Shown here in pieces: positions 10,707-19,300 of a stretch of 64,000 nt of DNA (position 1 is the first letter of the stretch; the number at the start of each line of letters is the position of its first letter). Below the pieces are notes generated by a model, which saw nothing but the letters and a program-made list of their open reading frames with translations, ran no database searches and was not told where the DNA came from. The stretch spans positions 39,251 through 103,250 of the forward strand of contig NZ_JACSDI010000013.1 in assembly GCF_022410515.1 (NCBI RefSeq). The letters run 5' to 3'. Both the position numbers and the translations under genes were made by a program. This stretch comes from Shewanella cutis (lineage in GTDB: Bacteria; Pseudomonadota; Gammaproteobacteria; Enterobacterales; Shewanellaceae).

Positions 10707-13109
10707 TTGTCGTTGAAGACATTTCTTCCTTTATTGTTATCAAGCATGGTGTTTATCAGTGCGCCATGTATGGCAGGCTTTGCTAGCCAATTTCAGTTAA
10801 CTATCCCAACCCTTGATAGCGCCGCGAATATCGATGGTGAGTTTGATGAGGCGGTTTGGCAGCACGCTGCGCTCACCGAGTTACGCTATGAGACACAACC
10901 AGGTGAAAACACTACAGCTCCCGTTTATACCCAAGCCAAGATCTTCGCAACCCAAACCAGCCTGTTTATCGCTTTTATCGCCAAAGATAGCCAGCCCAAG
11001 CAAATACGCGCCACACTGAAGGACAGAGATAATCTTTGGGGTGACGATTTGGTGGGAATTAAACTCGATACCTTTAATAACGCACGTTTAGCCTACCAGT
11101 TTTTTATCAACCCTCTGGGCGTGCAATTAGATTCAATTGAAAATGAACTCACAGGCGAAGAGAGCGAAGCGTGGGATGGTATTTGGAAAACCGCCGGTAA
11201 AATCACCGCCGAAGGCTATCAAGTGGAAGTCGAACTGCCGCTAAGGCTATTTAATTTTGATGATAAGCAGTCCATTCAAACCTGGGGGTTTGAACTGATC
11301 CGCTATTATCCACGCAATGAAAACCACCGCATCTCCACCCATAAAATTGACCGCAATGTCAGTTGCCAATTGTGTCAGTTAGGGGTGGCCTCTGGTTTAG
11401 CGTCCGCCAAGCAGGGGCAAGATCTGCAAATCACTCCCACTTTTGTCGCTAATCGCAATGAACAGAACACTGAAAACGGCTGGCAAGCAGAAACGGATTA
11501 TGAACCTGGGCTGGATTTACGTTGGGGTATTAATGCCCGAACCTTACTTAATGCAACCATTAATCCTGATTTTTCTCAAGTGGAATCCGATGAGGGCCAG
11601 CTCGATATCAACACGACGTTCGCGTTGTTTTACGACGAAAAACGGCCATTTTTCCTCGATAATAAAGACTACTTCGATACTCAAGTGGATCTGCTACACA
11701 CCCGCAATATTGTTTCCCCTGATTACGGACTCAAACTCACCAGCCAAACCGAGCAACATACCCTAGCACTGCTGGCAACCAATGACAGCCAAACCACATT
11801 TTTGATGCCGGGTAATTTAAGTTCTGAAGTGGCTTCATTGAATCAAGAAAGCCTCAATCTGGCAGCGCGTTACCGCTTCGACATGGATAAAACCTTCTCT
11901 TTGGGCACCCTTTTAACGGCCAAAGCCAGTGCCAACAATCAACTGACTGAGGTTGCCGCGCAAAATGATGATTATAATAGTGATTACTATAATTATGTCA
12001 TGAGTTTAGATGCCAAATATCAACCCACAGAGCAAGATATCCTTACGGCTCAGGTCGCCCTCTCGCAAACCCTCTATCCCACAGCAATGTATCGACAGTT
12101 TTGTGGGAATGTGCAAGGGGAAATCACTGAAAACCGTCCCTGTGGCCAGACGCCATTACTCTGTGAACTTGGTCAATGCCAAGTCAATGAGCAAGTATTA
12201 CGTAGCCAATCGGATGAGCATTTTAGCGGCAACTTATATCAACTCACCTATGAGCATAACACCCGCGATTGGTTCGCCTATAGTGAGTATCACGACATAT
12301 CCCCTGATTTTCGTGCTGATTTAGGCTTTGTGGAGAAAATTGACTATCGCAGTTTTATGGCTGGCGGTGGCTTAATTTGGTATCCAGAGGTGTGGTTTAA
12401 CAAGATAAAGTTTGGCGGAGACTGGGATATCACCCACAATCAGGCGGGAGAACAACTCGAGCAAGAATTTGAAATCTTTTGGGAAATGTATGGTGCGCAG
12501 CAGAGTGAGCTTTCATTTGGGGTCGAAACCCGTGAGCGAGTTGGCCCTCGCCATAATGCAGCACAACTCGCTGTGATAGGTAATAGCAATCAATATAAAG
12601 AAACCCAAGGCTGGCTTTACGGTGCCATCACACCGCTTTCGGCCCTCAGCCTAGAGCTTGAAATCCACTATGGCGATGAAATTGATTTTCTCAATGACAG
12701 ATTAGGCACAAACACCTTAATCAATCCAATATTGAACTGGAAAATTGCCAACGGTCTGTCGGTGGAGATTTCTCACCAGTATCAACATATGGATGTGGAA
12801 CAAGACACGCTATTTACCGCTAACCTCACGGATATGCGCCTCCACTGGCAGTTGAGCTTGCATAGCTTTATCCGCTTATCAAGCATTTACACCCAGATTG
12901 ACCGCAATCTTGCGCAGTATCTGTACTCCACCCCCGATAGCCAAGAAGCGCACCTAGGCAATGAAATCCTTTACGGTTATAAACTCAATCCCCAGAGTGT
13001 GTTCTATTTAGGGTATTCCGACAGTTTAACCTCGGATGATGAGCTGACGCGCCTGACTCGGGATGAGAAGACCTATTTTATGAAGTTAAGCTATGCTTGG
13101 TTGCTCTAG
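10707..13109 (+). CDS. DUF5916 / CBM9-like outer-membrane protein
   Basis: An 800-residue exported protein. A signal peptide ending 'ISAPCMAG' is followed by a CBM9-like carbohydrate-binding domain (about 30-210: 'DGEFDEAVWQHA', 'DDLVGIKLDTF', 'WDGIWKT'), then a long stretch of alternating beta strands with the DUF5916 marks 'NATINPDFSQVESDEGQLDIN' in part and 'EKRPFFLDNKDYF'. It probably forms an outer-membrane barrel. The start is a TTG, at 10707 or two codons later at 10713. No ATG lies ahead of the signal peptide, and a GGG triplet eight bases before the second TTG makes it a fair alternative. Function is unknown; related proteins often accompany proteases or glycan utilisation genes, which are not seen here. 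Confidence 0.85.
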   Translation: MSLKTFLPLLLSSMVFISAPCMAGFASQFQLTIPTLDSAANIDGEFDEAVWQHAALTELRYETQPGENTTAPVYTQAKIFATQTSLFIAFIAKDSQPKQIRATLKDRDNLWGDDLVGIKLDTFNNARLAYQFFINPLGVQLDSIENELTGEESEAWDGIWKTAGKITAEGYQVEVELPLRLFNFDDKQSIQTWGFELIRYYPRNENHRISTHKIDRNVSCQLCQLGVASGLASAKQGQDLQITPTFVANRNEQNTENGWQAETDYEPGLDLRWGINARTLLNATINPDFSQVESDEGQLDINTTFALFYDEKRPFFLDNKDYFDTQVDLLHTRNIVSPDYGLKLTSQTEQHTLALLATNDSQTTFLMPGNLSSEVASLNQESLNLAARYRFDMDKTFSLGTLLTAKASANNQLTEVAAQNDDYNSDYYNYVMSLDAKYQPTEQDILTAQVALSQTLYPTAMYRQFCGNVQGEITENRPCGQTPLLCELGQCQVNEQVLRSQSDEHFSGNLYQLTYEHNTRDWFAYSEYHDISPDFRADLGFVEKIDYRSFMAGGGLIWYPEVWFNKIKFGGDWDITHNQAGEQLEQEFEIFWEMYGAQQSELSFGVETRERVGPRHNAAQLAVIGNSNQYKETQGWLYGAITPLSALSLELEIHYGDEIDFLNDRLGTNTLINPILNWKIANGLSVEISHQYQHMDVEQDTLFTANLTDMRLHWQLSLHSFIRLSSIYTQIDRNLAQYLYSTPDSQEAHLGNEILYGYKLNPQSVFYLGYSDSLTSDDELTRLTRDEKTYFMKLSYAWLL

Positions 13110-13153
13110 GTGCTAGATTTTAGGCAGCAAACAATACCTGAAAGACTTTAGTA

Positions 13154-13185
13154 CTTAAGCCCGCAACAAGAATTGCGGGCTTAAG
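13154..13185. terminator. Bidirectional terminator
   Basis: A perfect thirteen-base stem (CTTAAGCCCGCAA and its complement, six-base loop) lies between two convergent genes. A second stem, AAGCTCGA/TCGAGCTT at 13236-13266, lies nearer the end of the minus-strand gene. Confidence 0.7.
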
Positions 13186-13275
13186 ATAGAGTTACTGATT
13201 AACACGTATCTGCAATCTAATAAACTAGAGCAAGGAAGCTCGACCGCACGACAAGCAATCGAGCTTTGATACGAT

Positions 13276-14397
13276 TTAACGTTTTTTCAAAATCACACTA
13301 CCGATGGAGTAACCGGCGCCAAAGGAGCTTAATAGGCCCAAATCGCCTGGGTTAAAGTCAGCGGAATATTTATGAAAGGCAATCACAGAGCCTGCGGATG
13401 CGGTGTTGGCATATTCATCGAGCACTACGGGCGCCTGTTCGGGCGTTACCTCATCCCCCAGCAGTTTTTTCACCACAAATAGGTTCATATTAATGTTGGC
13501 TTGATGCAACCATAACCGCTTAAAGGACTGCGGCGTCAAGGATTGCTCGGCGAAATGCTCATCCAAATGCTGATAAATCATCGGCAACAGCTCTTTAAAT
13601 ACTTTACGTCCCTGTTGATGGAACAACTTATCCGCCTGATGCGCCGAGCTCGGATCGCAGCGATTTAAAAAGCCAAAATTACTGCGGATATTATTCGAAT
13701 AATCGGTAAAACAGCGGCTTGAGAGAATCGTAAAGCCCTTATTAGGCGCCACTAAACTTTGCTCTTCAAGTACCACTGCGGTAGCCACATCACCAAAGAT
13801 AAAATGACTATCACGGTCACGATAATTTACCTGCGCTGAACAAATTTCGGGGTTAATGACCAGTACCCGTGAGGCAGAACCTGTAGCAATCGCATTCGCA
13901 GCAGCCACAATCGCAAAGGTCGCCGAAGAGCACGCCACTTGCATATCGTAACCGTAGCCACGGGTGCCCAACGCACGCTGGATTTCAATCGCCATCGCAG
14001 GGTAAGCGCGCTGAGTATAAGCACAGGCGACGATCACCAAATCGATTTGCTCAGCTTTAAGCTCGGCTTGTTTAAGTGCCATCAATGCCGCCTCAACCCC
14101 AATTTCGGCTTGCATAGATAACTCGTCACTACTGCGCTCTGGAATAAGCGGCATCATAACTTCAGGATCGAGAATGCCCTCTTTCACCATCACATATCTG
14201 TGCTTGATGCCTGAGGCCTTTTCAATAAATTCGCAGGAGGAATAGGACAAAGCCTCGACATGCCCCTGCTCGATCAATCCTGCGTTTTCAAGGTTAAACA
14301 TATCCACATAGGCATTGAAGCTCTCCACCAAAGCTTCATTAGAAATACCATGGGGCGGCGTAAATAAACCGCTGCCAGAAATCACGACCTGTTTCAT
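13276..14397 (-). CDS. FabH-like beta-ketoacyl-ACP synthase III
   Basis: A 373-residue thiolase-fold ketosynthase of the KAS III type, which condenses an acyl-CoA with malonyl-ACP. The catalytic triad is visible: Cys in 'VACSSATFA', His in 'LWLHQANINMN' and Asn in 'DEYANTASAGS'. 'FGAGYSIGSVILKKR' closes the chain. It is longer than housekeeping FabH (about 317) because of insertions in the N-terminal half, and it is not in a fab cluster, so it is a second KAS III with an unknown acyl preference. The ATG at 14397 has a GGAG ribosome site six bases away. Downstream on the same strand is only a terminator. Confidence 0.88.
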   Translation of the reverse strand: MKQVVISGSGLFTPPHGISNEALVESFNAYVDMFNLENAGLIEQGHVEALSYSSCEFIEKASGIKHRYVMVKEGILDPEVMMPLIPERSSDELSMQAEIGVEAALMALKQAELKAEQIDLVIVACAYTQRAYPAMAIEIQRALGTRGYGYDMQVACSSATFAIVAAANAIATGSASRVLVINPEICSAQVNYRDRDSHFIFGDVATAVVLEEQSLVAPNKGFTILSSRCFTDYSNNIRSNFGFLNRCDPSSAHQADKLFHQQGRKVFKELLPMIYQHLDEHFAEQSLTPQSFKRLWLHQANINMNLFVVKKLLGDEVTPEQAPVVLDEYANTASAGSVIAFHKYSADFNPGDLGLLSSFGAGYSIGSVILKKR

Positions 14398-14471
14398 AGG
14401 TGCTCCAAACGGGTACTTGTTGTAAGGTGAGCAGACGTCGCATTATTCAGTGTCGACACCGCGGCAAATGC

Positions 14472-15152
14472 TTATTCTGCCTGCGCTTGTTGCTGCTCTA
14501 ATTGTTGCTTTTTATGCATTTGCGCTAAGTCTATCACGACTGTGGAAGATATTTTATCTTGGATCCACTGCCGATTGGCATCCCAAAATATCTGCATAAA
14601 GCCAAGTAAGCCAGTCTTAAAGCCCGCTGCATAGCCGCCATAACGGCCAAAAACTGCCCAAAGGCTGATTTTAGCGCCATCGAGTTGGATAACGCGGATG
14701 CCTAGGGCGTATTGACATTTCAGGGTTATTTTTTGCAGCAATTTGGCTCACCGTTTATGCAAGGCAAAGTCCGTGCTGTGTAGTTATTCTACATAAACGG
14801 ACATAACGCAGCAGAAACGTCAGCCAAATGCTGCCCGAAGGGGGCGTCTGGCAAGCCCTTGCGCTTACTTTCTGCCATAAAAGCCGCTCGTCATTTGAGT
14901 AGAATAACGACACATCATTCCTCGTTTCGCGAGCACGAGCTTGCCAGAACGAAATTTCATCTCTAAACGTCAACATACCCTAAGAGTTTTTTACCTAAGG
15001 TCTGACCATCAAATTTGGCAGTAAACACCGAAAAGTAAAATGCTACCCCAACCAAAACCTAAGCCCATATCGCCCATAAAGCCTTTAATCCATGCGGGCA
15101 AACTACAACCAACGCTGATACGAATTAGGTTTTGCGAATAACTACACACCCT
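14472..15152 (-). pseudogene. Broken RDD-family membrane protein gene
   Basis: Pieces of one RDD-domain protein are spread over this interval on the minus strand. Upstream (about 15102-15046) a frame reads 'LPAWIKGFMGDMGLGFGW'. It then shifts at a GGGG run (plus-strand CCCC 15046-15049) into a frame reading 'VAFYFSVFTAKFDGQTLGKK' and 'LLG'. A 276-bp element (14705-14980) interrupts it, and beyond that the protein resumes as 'GIRVIQLDGAKISLWAVFGR', continuing to 'DKISSTVVID' and a stop at 14472. Joined, these give the usual RDD order: GQT.GK, IRVI.LDG, FGRYGGY and DANRQ. The N-terminus is also missing. The gene is therefore inactive through insertion, frameshift and 5' loss. The frameshift could be a sequencing error; the insertion is not. 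Confidence 0.85.
14705..14980. mobile_element. MITE-like insertion in the RDD gene
   Basis: A 276-bp insertion with imperfect terminal inverted repeats of about 20 bp (minus-strand ends GGGTATGTTGACGTTT and GGGCGTATTGACATTT) and a TA dinucleotide on each side (14703-14704, 14981-14982). Removing the element and one TA restores the codons CTC TTA GGC ATC in the host gene, which gives the expected 'KKLLGIRVI'. TA duplication is typical of elements moved by IS630/Tc1-mariner transposases. Internal inverted repeats include TAGTTATTCTAC (14781-14792) with GTAGAATAACGA (14899-14910), and GCAGCAATTTGGCT with AGCCAAATGCTGC. It has no transposase. A 73-codon frame inside it is not credible as a gene. 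Confidence 0.85.
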
Positions 15153-15249
15153 TTAATAACTAAATTGAATAAAGAAGAACAAACAATCACTTCAAAAAGC
15201 GCCACAGACGATTATGATTCAGTAGTGCAAACATAGGAGCAAGCAATCC

Positions 15250-16218
15250 ATGAGCAAAATTTTCGAAGACAATTCATATACTATTGGCAACACCCCGTTA
15301 GTGCGTTTAAACCGAGTAAGCCAAGGTAAAGTGCTGGCGAAAGTCGAATCACGCAATCCCAGTTTTAGTGTCAAATGCCGTATCGGTGCCAATTTGATTT
15401 GGGATGCTGAGAAAAAAGGCCTGCTCACCAAAGATCACGAGCTGATAGAGCCAACATCCGGTAACACGGGTATCGCTTTAGCCTATGTAGCAGCAGCTCG
15501 TGGTTACAAGCTGACCCTGACCATGCCAAATACCATGAGCTTAGAGCGTCGTAAGTTGCTTAAAGCCTTAGGTGCAAATCTGGTGCTGACCGAAGGCGCC
15601 AAAGGCATGAAAGGCGCGATTGATAAAGCGGAAGAGATCCGTCAATCCGCTCCTGAAAAATATATTTTGTTGCAGCAGTTTAATAACCCTGCCAACCCCG
15701 AGATCCACGAAAAAACCACAGGTCCAGAAATTTGGAACGACACTGATGGCGCTGTAGATGTGTTTGTTGCAGGTGTGGGTACTGGTGGTACTATCACGGG
15801 TGTAAGTCGCTACCTGAAAAAGGTCGCAGGCAAAGCCATTACCTCTGTGGCTGTTGAACCTGCTGATTCACCTGTGATTACCCAAACCTTGGCAGGATTA
15901 CCTGTACAACCTGGCCCACATAAAATCCAAGGAATTGGTGCAGGTTTTATCCCAGGTAACCTCGATCTCGAACTTATCGATCGCGTTGAAACTGTCACCA
16001 ACGACGAAGCGATTGAAATGGCGCGTCGCTTGATGCAGGAGGAAGGTATTTTAGTGGGGATTTCTTCAGGAGCTGCTGTGGTTGCCGCTAACCGTATCGC
16101 TGCCCTGCCGGAATTTGCAGATAAAACCATTGTCGTTGTACTGCCTTCTGCTGCAGAACGTTACTTATCTTCAGTATTGTTCCAAGGCCAATTTGGCGAC
16201 GAAGAAAATATCCAGTAA
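15250..16218 (+). CDS. cysK: Cysteine synthase A
   Basis: A PLP enzyme that makes cysteine from O-acetylserine and sulfide, the last step of sulfur assimilation. The 322-residue protein shows the PLP-binding lysine (SFSVKCR, K42), the substrate loop '[16 protein letters not shown]', the phosphate loop '[11 protein letters not shown]' and the late '[11 protein letters not shown]'. A TAGGAG ribosome site precedes the ATG. The C-terminal part is that of CysK, not CysM. Upstream lie the remains of the RDD gene, so the promoter must be within the last hundred bases; I see no clear CysB site. Confidence 0.97.
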   Translation: MSKIFEDNSYTIGNTPLVRLNRVSQGKVLAKVESRNPSFSVKCRIGANLIWDAEKKGLLTKDHELIEPTSGNTGIALAYVAAARGYKLTLTMPNTMSLERRKLLKALGANLVLTEGAKGMKGAIDKAEEIRQSAPEKYILLQQFNNPANPEIHEKTTGPEIWNDTDGAVDVFVAGVGTGGTITGVSRYLKKVAGKAITSVAVEPADSPVITQTLAGLPVQPGPHKIQGIGAGFIPGNLDLELIDRVETVTNDEAIEMARRLMQEEGILVGISSGAAVVAANRIAALPEFADKTIVVVLPSAAERYLSSVLFQGQFGDEENIQ

Positions 16219-16235
16219 TCTAATAAGTTATCGAT

Positions 16236-16266
16236 AAAAAATACCCAGCGCTGTCTGGGTATTTTT
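16236..16266 (+). terminator. Terminator of cysK
   Basis: The stem ATACCCAG/CTGGGTAT around a short loop is followed by a T run, 18 bases after the cysK stop. Confidence 0.85.
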
Positions 16267-16439
16267 ATGCCTGATCGTCAATGGCTGGCAATCCAACCTC
16301 TTCCCAACGGATAACTCATCAACCAAGATGCTGATTTATTAATTAACTTGGACACAGTTCATAGTTTTCTCGCGCAATACTAGCTTTAGCAATTCAGTTC
16401 GCTATAAATAGCCTCCTCCAAGATTAACGTCCGTCTTTT

Positions 16440-17513
16440 ATGTCCTTCTACCAAAATCCGAAAGAGTTAAGCGCCTTTGACGCTAAGTTTGAGGCACAGA
16501 AAATTGCCTTTGGACCCGTGAGTTTTCAAGTCGCTCATTGTCTACTCAAATTTGAAGTATTAGCCACCATTGATAAGGCTGGTGACCAAGGGGTGACCTT
16601 AGCGCAGTTAGCCCAAACGAACATGTTGGATGAATACGCCCTTGGTGTGTTGCTGGATATGGGACTTAGCATGGGGCTTGTCTGGCTCAACGAAGATGCC
16701 TACGTCCTCGACAAGACAGGTTATTTTTTACTGCACGATGATATGGCGGCAATCAATCTCAATTTTATGCAGGACGTCTGTTATCAGGGACTATTTAAAC
16801 TAGATAAGGCGTTGCTCGATGGTCGCCCCGCGGGGCTGAGTGTATTTGGCGACTGGCAAACTATTTATCCTGCACTCAAAGATCTGCCCCAAGATGCGAA
16901 GGAGAGTTGGTTTGCATTCGACCATTATTATTCTGATCATGCTTTCCCACAGATCTTGCCCTTAGTCTTTACCCATAGCCCCAAGCACTTAGTCGATATT
17001 GGTGGTAACACTGGTAAGTGGGCACTGAGCTGCTGCGAATTTGATCCAAAGGTTGAAGTCACGCTGATGGATTTCCCAGGGCAATTAGCCGTTGCTAAAG
17101 AAAATGCTGCAAAGCGGGGCTTTAGCGATAGAGTCCATACCTTTGCTACCGATCTACTCGATGAGTCGCGCCCCTTTGTCGAAGGTGCAGATACCTATTG
17201 GATGAGCCAGTTTCTTGACTGCTTCTCTAAGGCGCAAATTTTAAGCATTTTGCAACGTACAGCAAAAGCCATGACAGCAAATAGCCAATTGTTCATTGTT
17301 GAAACCTTCTGGGATAGACAACCTTCAGCCGCCTCTGCTTATTGCGTAAACGCCACGAGCTTATACTTTACCGCTATGGCCAATGGCAATAGCCGAATGT
17401 ATCACTCTAAGGACTTAATGGCCTTGCTGCATCAAGCGGGTTTATACGTCGATGAGGACACAGACAACCTTGGGCTCGGGCATACGTTACTGCGTTGTAG
17501 ACGCAAACCTTGA
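16440..17513 (+). CDS. SAM-dependent methyltransferase (O-methyltransferase type)
   Basis: A 357-residue protein with a winged-helix-like N-terminal dimerisation half (about 20-100, 'DKAGDQGVTLAQLAQTNML') and a class I methyltransferase half (about 175-340). Motif I is 'LVDIGGNTGKWA', followed by the acidic strand 'VEVTLMDFPGQL', and 'VHTFATDLLD' and 'FLDCFSKAQILSIL' follow. The layout is that of plant and bacterial small-molecule O-methyltransferases (OMT family 2). The substrate cannot be read from the sequence. No strong ribosome site precedes the ATG. It is followed in the same direction by a TDT-family transporter 122 bases away, which may export or import a related compound. Confidence 0.8.
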   Translation: MSFYQNPKELSAFDAKFEAQKIAFGPVSFQVAHCLLKFEVLATIDKAGDQGVTLAQLAQTNMLDEYALGVLLDMGLSMGLVWLNEDAYVLDKTGYFLLHDDMAAINLNFMQDVCYQGLFKLDKALLDGRPAGLSVFGDWQTIYPALKDLPQDAKESWFAFDHYYSDHAFPQILPLVFTHSPKHLVDIGGNTGKWALSCCEFDPKVEVTLMDFPGQLAVAKENAAKRGFSDRVHTFATDLLDESRPFVEGADTYWMSQFLDCFSKAQILSILQRTAKAMTANSQLFIVETFWDRQPSAASAYCVNATSLYFTAMANGNSRMYHSKDLMALLHQAGLYVDEDTDNLGLGHTLLRCRRKP

Positions 17514-17635
17514 TTAATATTTTTTGAATTTTCAAATAAATTTAATCAATTTTATTTACTTCAGCCTTAATCATACACTGAGATTATCAAATAGGCTCTC
17601 TATCAAACGAATATCAGTATTGAGAGGTAAGTAAA

Positions 17636-18634
17636 ATGACTTCAAAACGTAAACGTTGGACCGCACAGGCCGCAAAATTACCAAGCCCCATGGGAGGGCT
17701 TGCCCTTGCTATCGCAAGCTTGGGTTGGACCTGGGAAAGTGTGATGCCTTCATTGAACGGCTGGGGTCAATTAACCGGTGCAATGATTGCCTCAGCCCTG
17801 CTACTGATGCTTACAGGTAAGTTTTTACTGCATCCCACAGTGCTCAAAAACGAACTTAGCCATCCCGTCGTCGGCAGCGTAATACCGACCTTTGCCATGG
17901 CATTAATGGTGGTATCTAACCTGCTTGGCCACTATTTCCCCCATGCAGGATTAGCTCTTTGGTTAGGTGCAATTGCAATTCATGCCGTATTTTTAGGCGC
18001 TTTTATCTACTACCGTGCTATCGACTTTAAACTCGAACATATGGTGCCTAGCTGGTTCGTGCCACCGATTGGCATTATAGTCGCAGCCGTTTCTTTCCCT
18101 AGTAATGGTGAGCCTTGGTTAGTTAACACGATTTTAGCCTTCGGCATGCTCGCCTATTTAGTCATGCTGCCACTGATGCTCTATCGCTTGATCTTCTGTC
18201 AGGCAATTCCTGATGCGGCTAAACCTACTATTGCAATCCTAGCGGCCCCCGCAAGTTTATCCCTTGCTGGCTATCTCACCGTATGTGAGCAACCATCCAT
18301 AGCCTTAGTGGCGGTATTAGCAAGCATCGCGATTCTGATGACCAGCGTCATCTATCTCGCCTTTTTCAATCTACTTAAATTACCCTTTAGCCCAGGTTAT
18401 GCGGCTTTTACCTTCCCAATGGTGATTGGCGCAACAGCGCTCTTTAAAACCGCCCACTGGCTTGAGCAATTTAGTCAAATGGCTGAACTAACTGAATGGG
18501 TAAGATTGTTGGCAGATTTTGAACTCGGTGTAGCCACTATCGTAGTTGCCTATGTAGCACTTCGTTATCTAACACACTATGTACCAAGCCCAGTTGAAAA
18601 TATTGGAAGCACTACCAGTGTTCAGCTTAAATAA
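17636..18634 (+). CDS. TDT-family transporter (TehA-like)
   Basis: A 332-residue, very hydrophobic protein with about ten membrane segments and the fold of the tellurite-resistance/dicarboxylate transporter family: 'LPSPMGGLALAIASLGWTW' near the N-terminus, 'PSWFVPPIGIIVAAV' in the middle and 'PGYAAFTFPMVIGATALF' late. Members carry C4-dicarboxylates, sulfite or chloride-like anions, and the sequence alone does not choose between them. A GAGAGGTAAG ribosome site supports the ATG. It follows the methyltransferase gene and ends in a strong terminator. Confidence 0.85.
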   Translation: MTSKRKRWTAQAAKLPSPMGGLALAIASLGWTWESVMPSLNGWGQLTGAMIASALLLMLTGKFLLHPTVLKNELSHPVVGSVIPTFAMALMVVSNLLGHYFPHAGLALWLGAIAIHAVFLGAFIYYRAIDFKLEHMVPSWFVPPIGIIVAAVSFPSNGEPWLVNTILAFGMLAYLVMLPLMLYRLIFCQAIPDAAKPTIAILAAPASLSLAGYLTVCEQPSIALVAVLASIAILMTSVIYLAFFNLLKLPFSPGYAAFTFPMVIGATALFKTAHWLEQFSQMAELTEWVRLLADFELGVATIVVAYVALRYLTHYVPSPVENIGSTTSVQLK

Positions 18635-18700
18635 TGAGTATAAAATTCTGTAAAACTCATTAAATTGCTTAATGTTAAAATTAAACAACACATCATCCAG

Positions 18701-18736
18701 AAGAAGGAGTGAATTTATATTCACTCCTTCTTTTAT
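18701..18736 (+). terminator. Strong terminator after the TDT transporter
   Basis: A perfect thirteen-base stem, AAGAAGGAGTGAA with its complement, has a six-base AT loop and ends in a T-rich tail. Confidence 0.85.
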
Positions 18737-19300
18737 TCAAATTAAACACCAAAAAGCTTTCTGAGTAACTTTTAACCTTAACCTAGTAACATCAAGAAAA
18801 ACTTATATTTCAATCGAGCTTGTTATGCATAAAAAATAGCCGATACGTTAATTTACGAAACAGCAAAAAAATCATTTTACATCAATCACCTGACTAAAAC
18901 CCTTCTGCCATATACAGCATAAAAGGCTGTAAGATAAAACTGCTCAAATTAAATTTAGATATACTAAAATTTTGATTATATTTTTTTACAAACTGTTTCA
19001 ATTTTACAAAATTAAAACATTTAAATAACTTTTAATTAAAGAGTGAGCTATTTTTATTGGCAATCTCGATTCAATACCACCTCAACCACCTCGTTAGTAC
19101 ATAAATAAAACCCACAACTAACAATCCATTAACAAATTAACATTACATCTCGCAACCATTATAATTTTTAACTGTTGCACTTGTTATTTTCTTGTGGTTA
19201 TATCTGTCCACAATTAAATATGATCATTATTTCTTACAATGTTCTGTATTTAATTAGAATAACAACTAAACAAATAACAAGTGTGTTAAGGGAGAAAGAT
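18737..19300. other. AT-rich upstream region of the TonB receptor
   Basis: About 560 bases without a gene and with very high AT content, ending in a GGGAGAAAG ribosome site at 19290. I see no Fur, FNR or CRP site that I would defend. The length suggests upstream activation or silencing by AT-binding proteins, but that is inference. Confidence 0.5.

Noticed and set aside
14755..14976. A 73-codon minus-strand frame (begins MLTFRDEISF) inside the MITE.
   Set aside because: It lies within the mobile element, includes the terminal repeat and has no recognisable domain; similar translated repeats are common artefacts.
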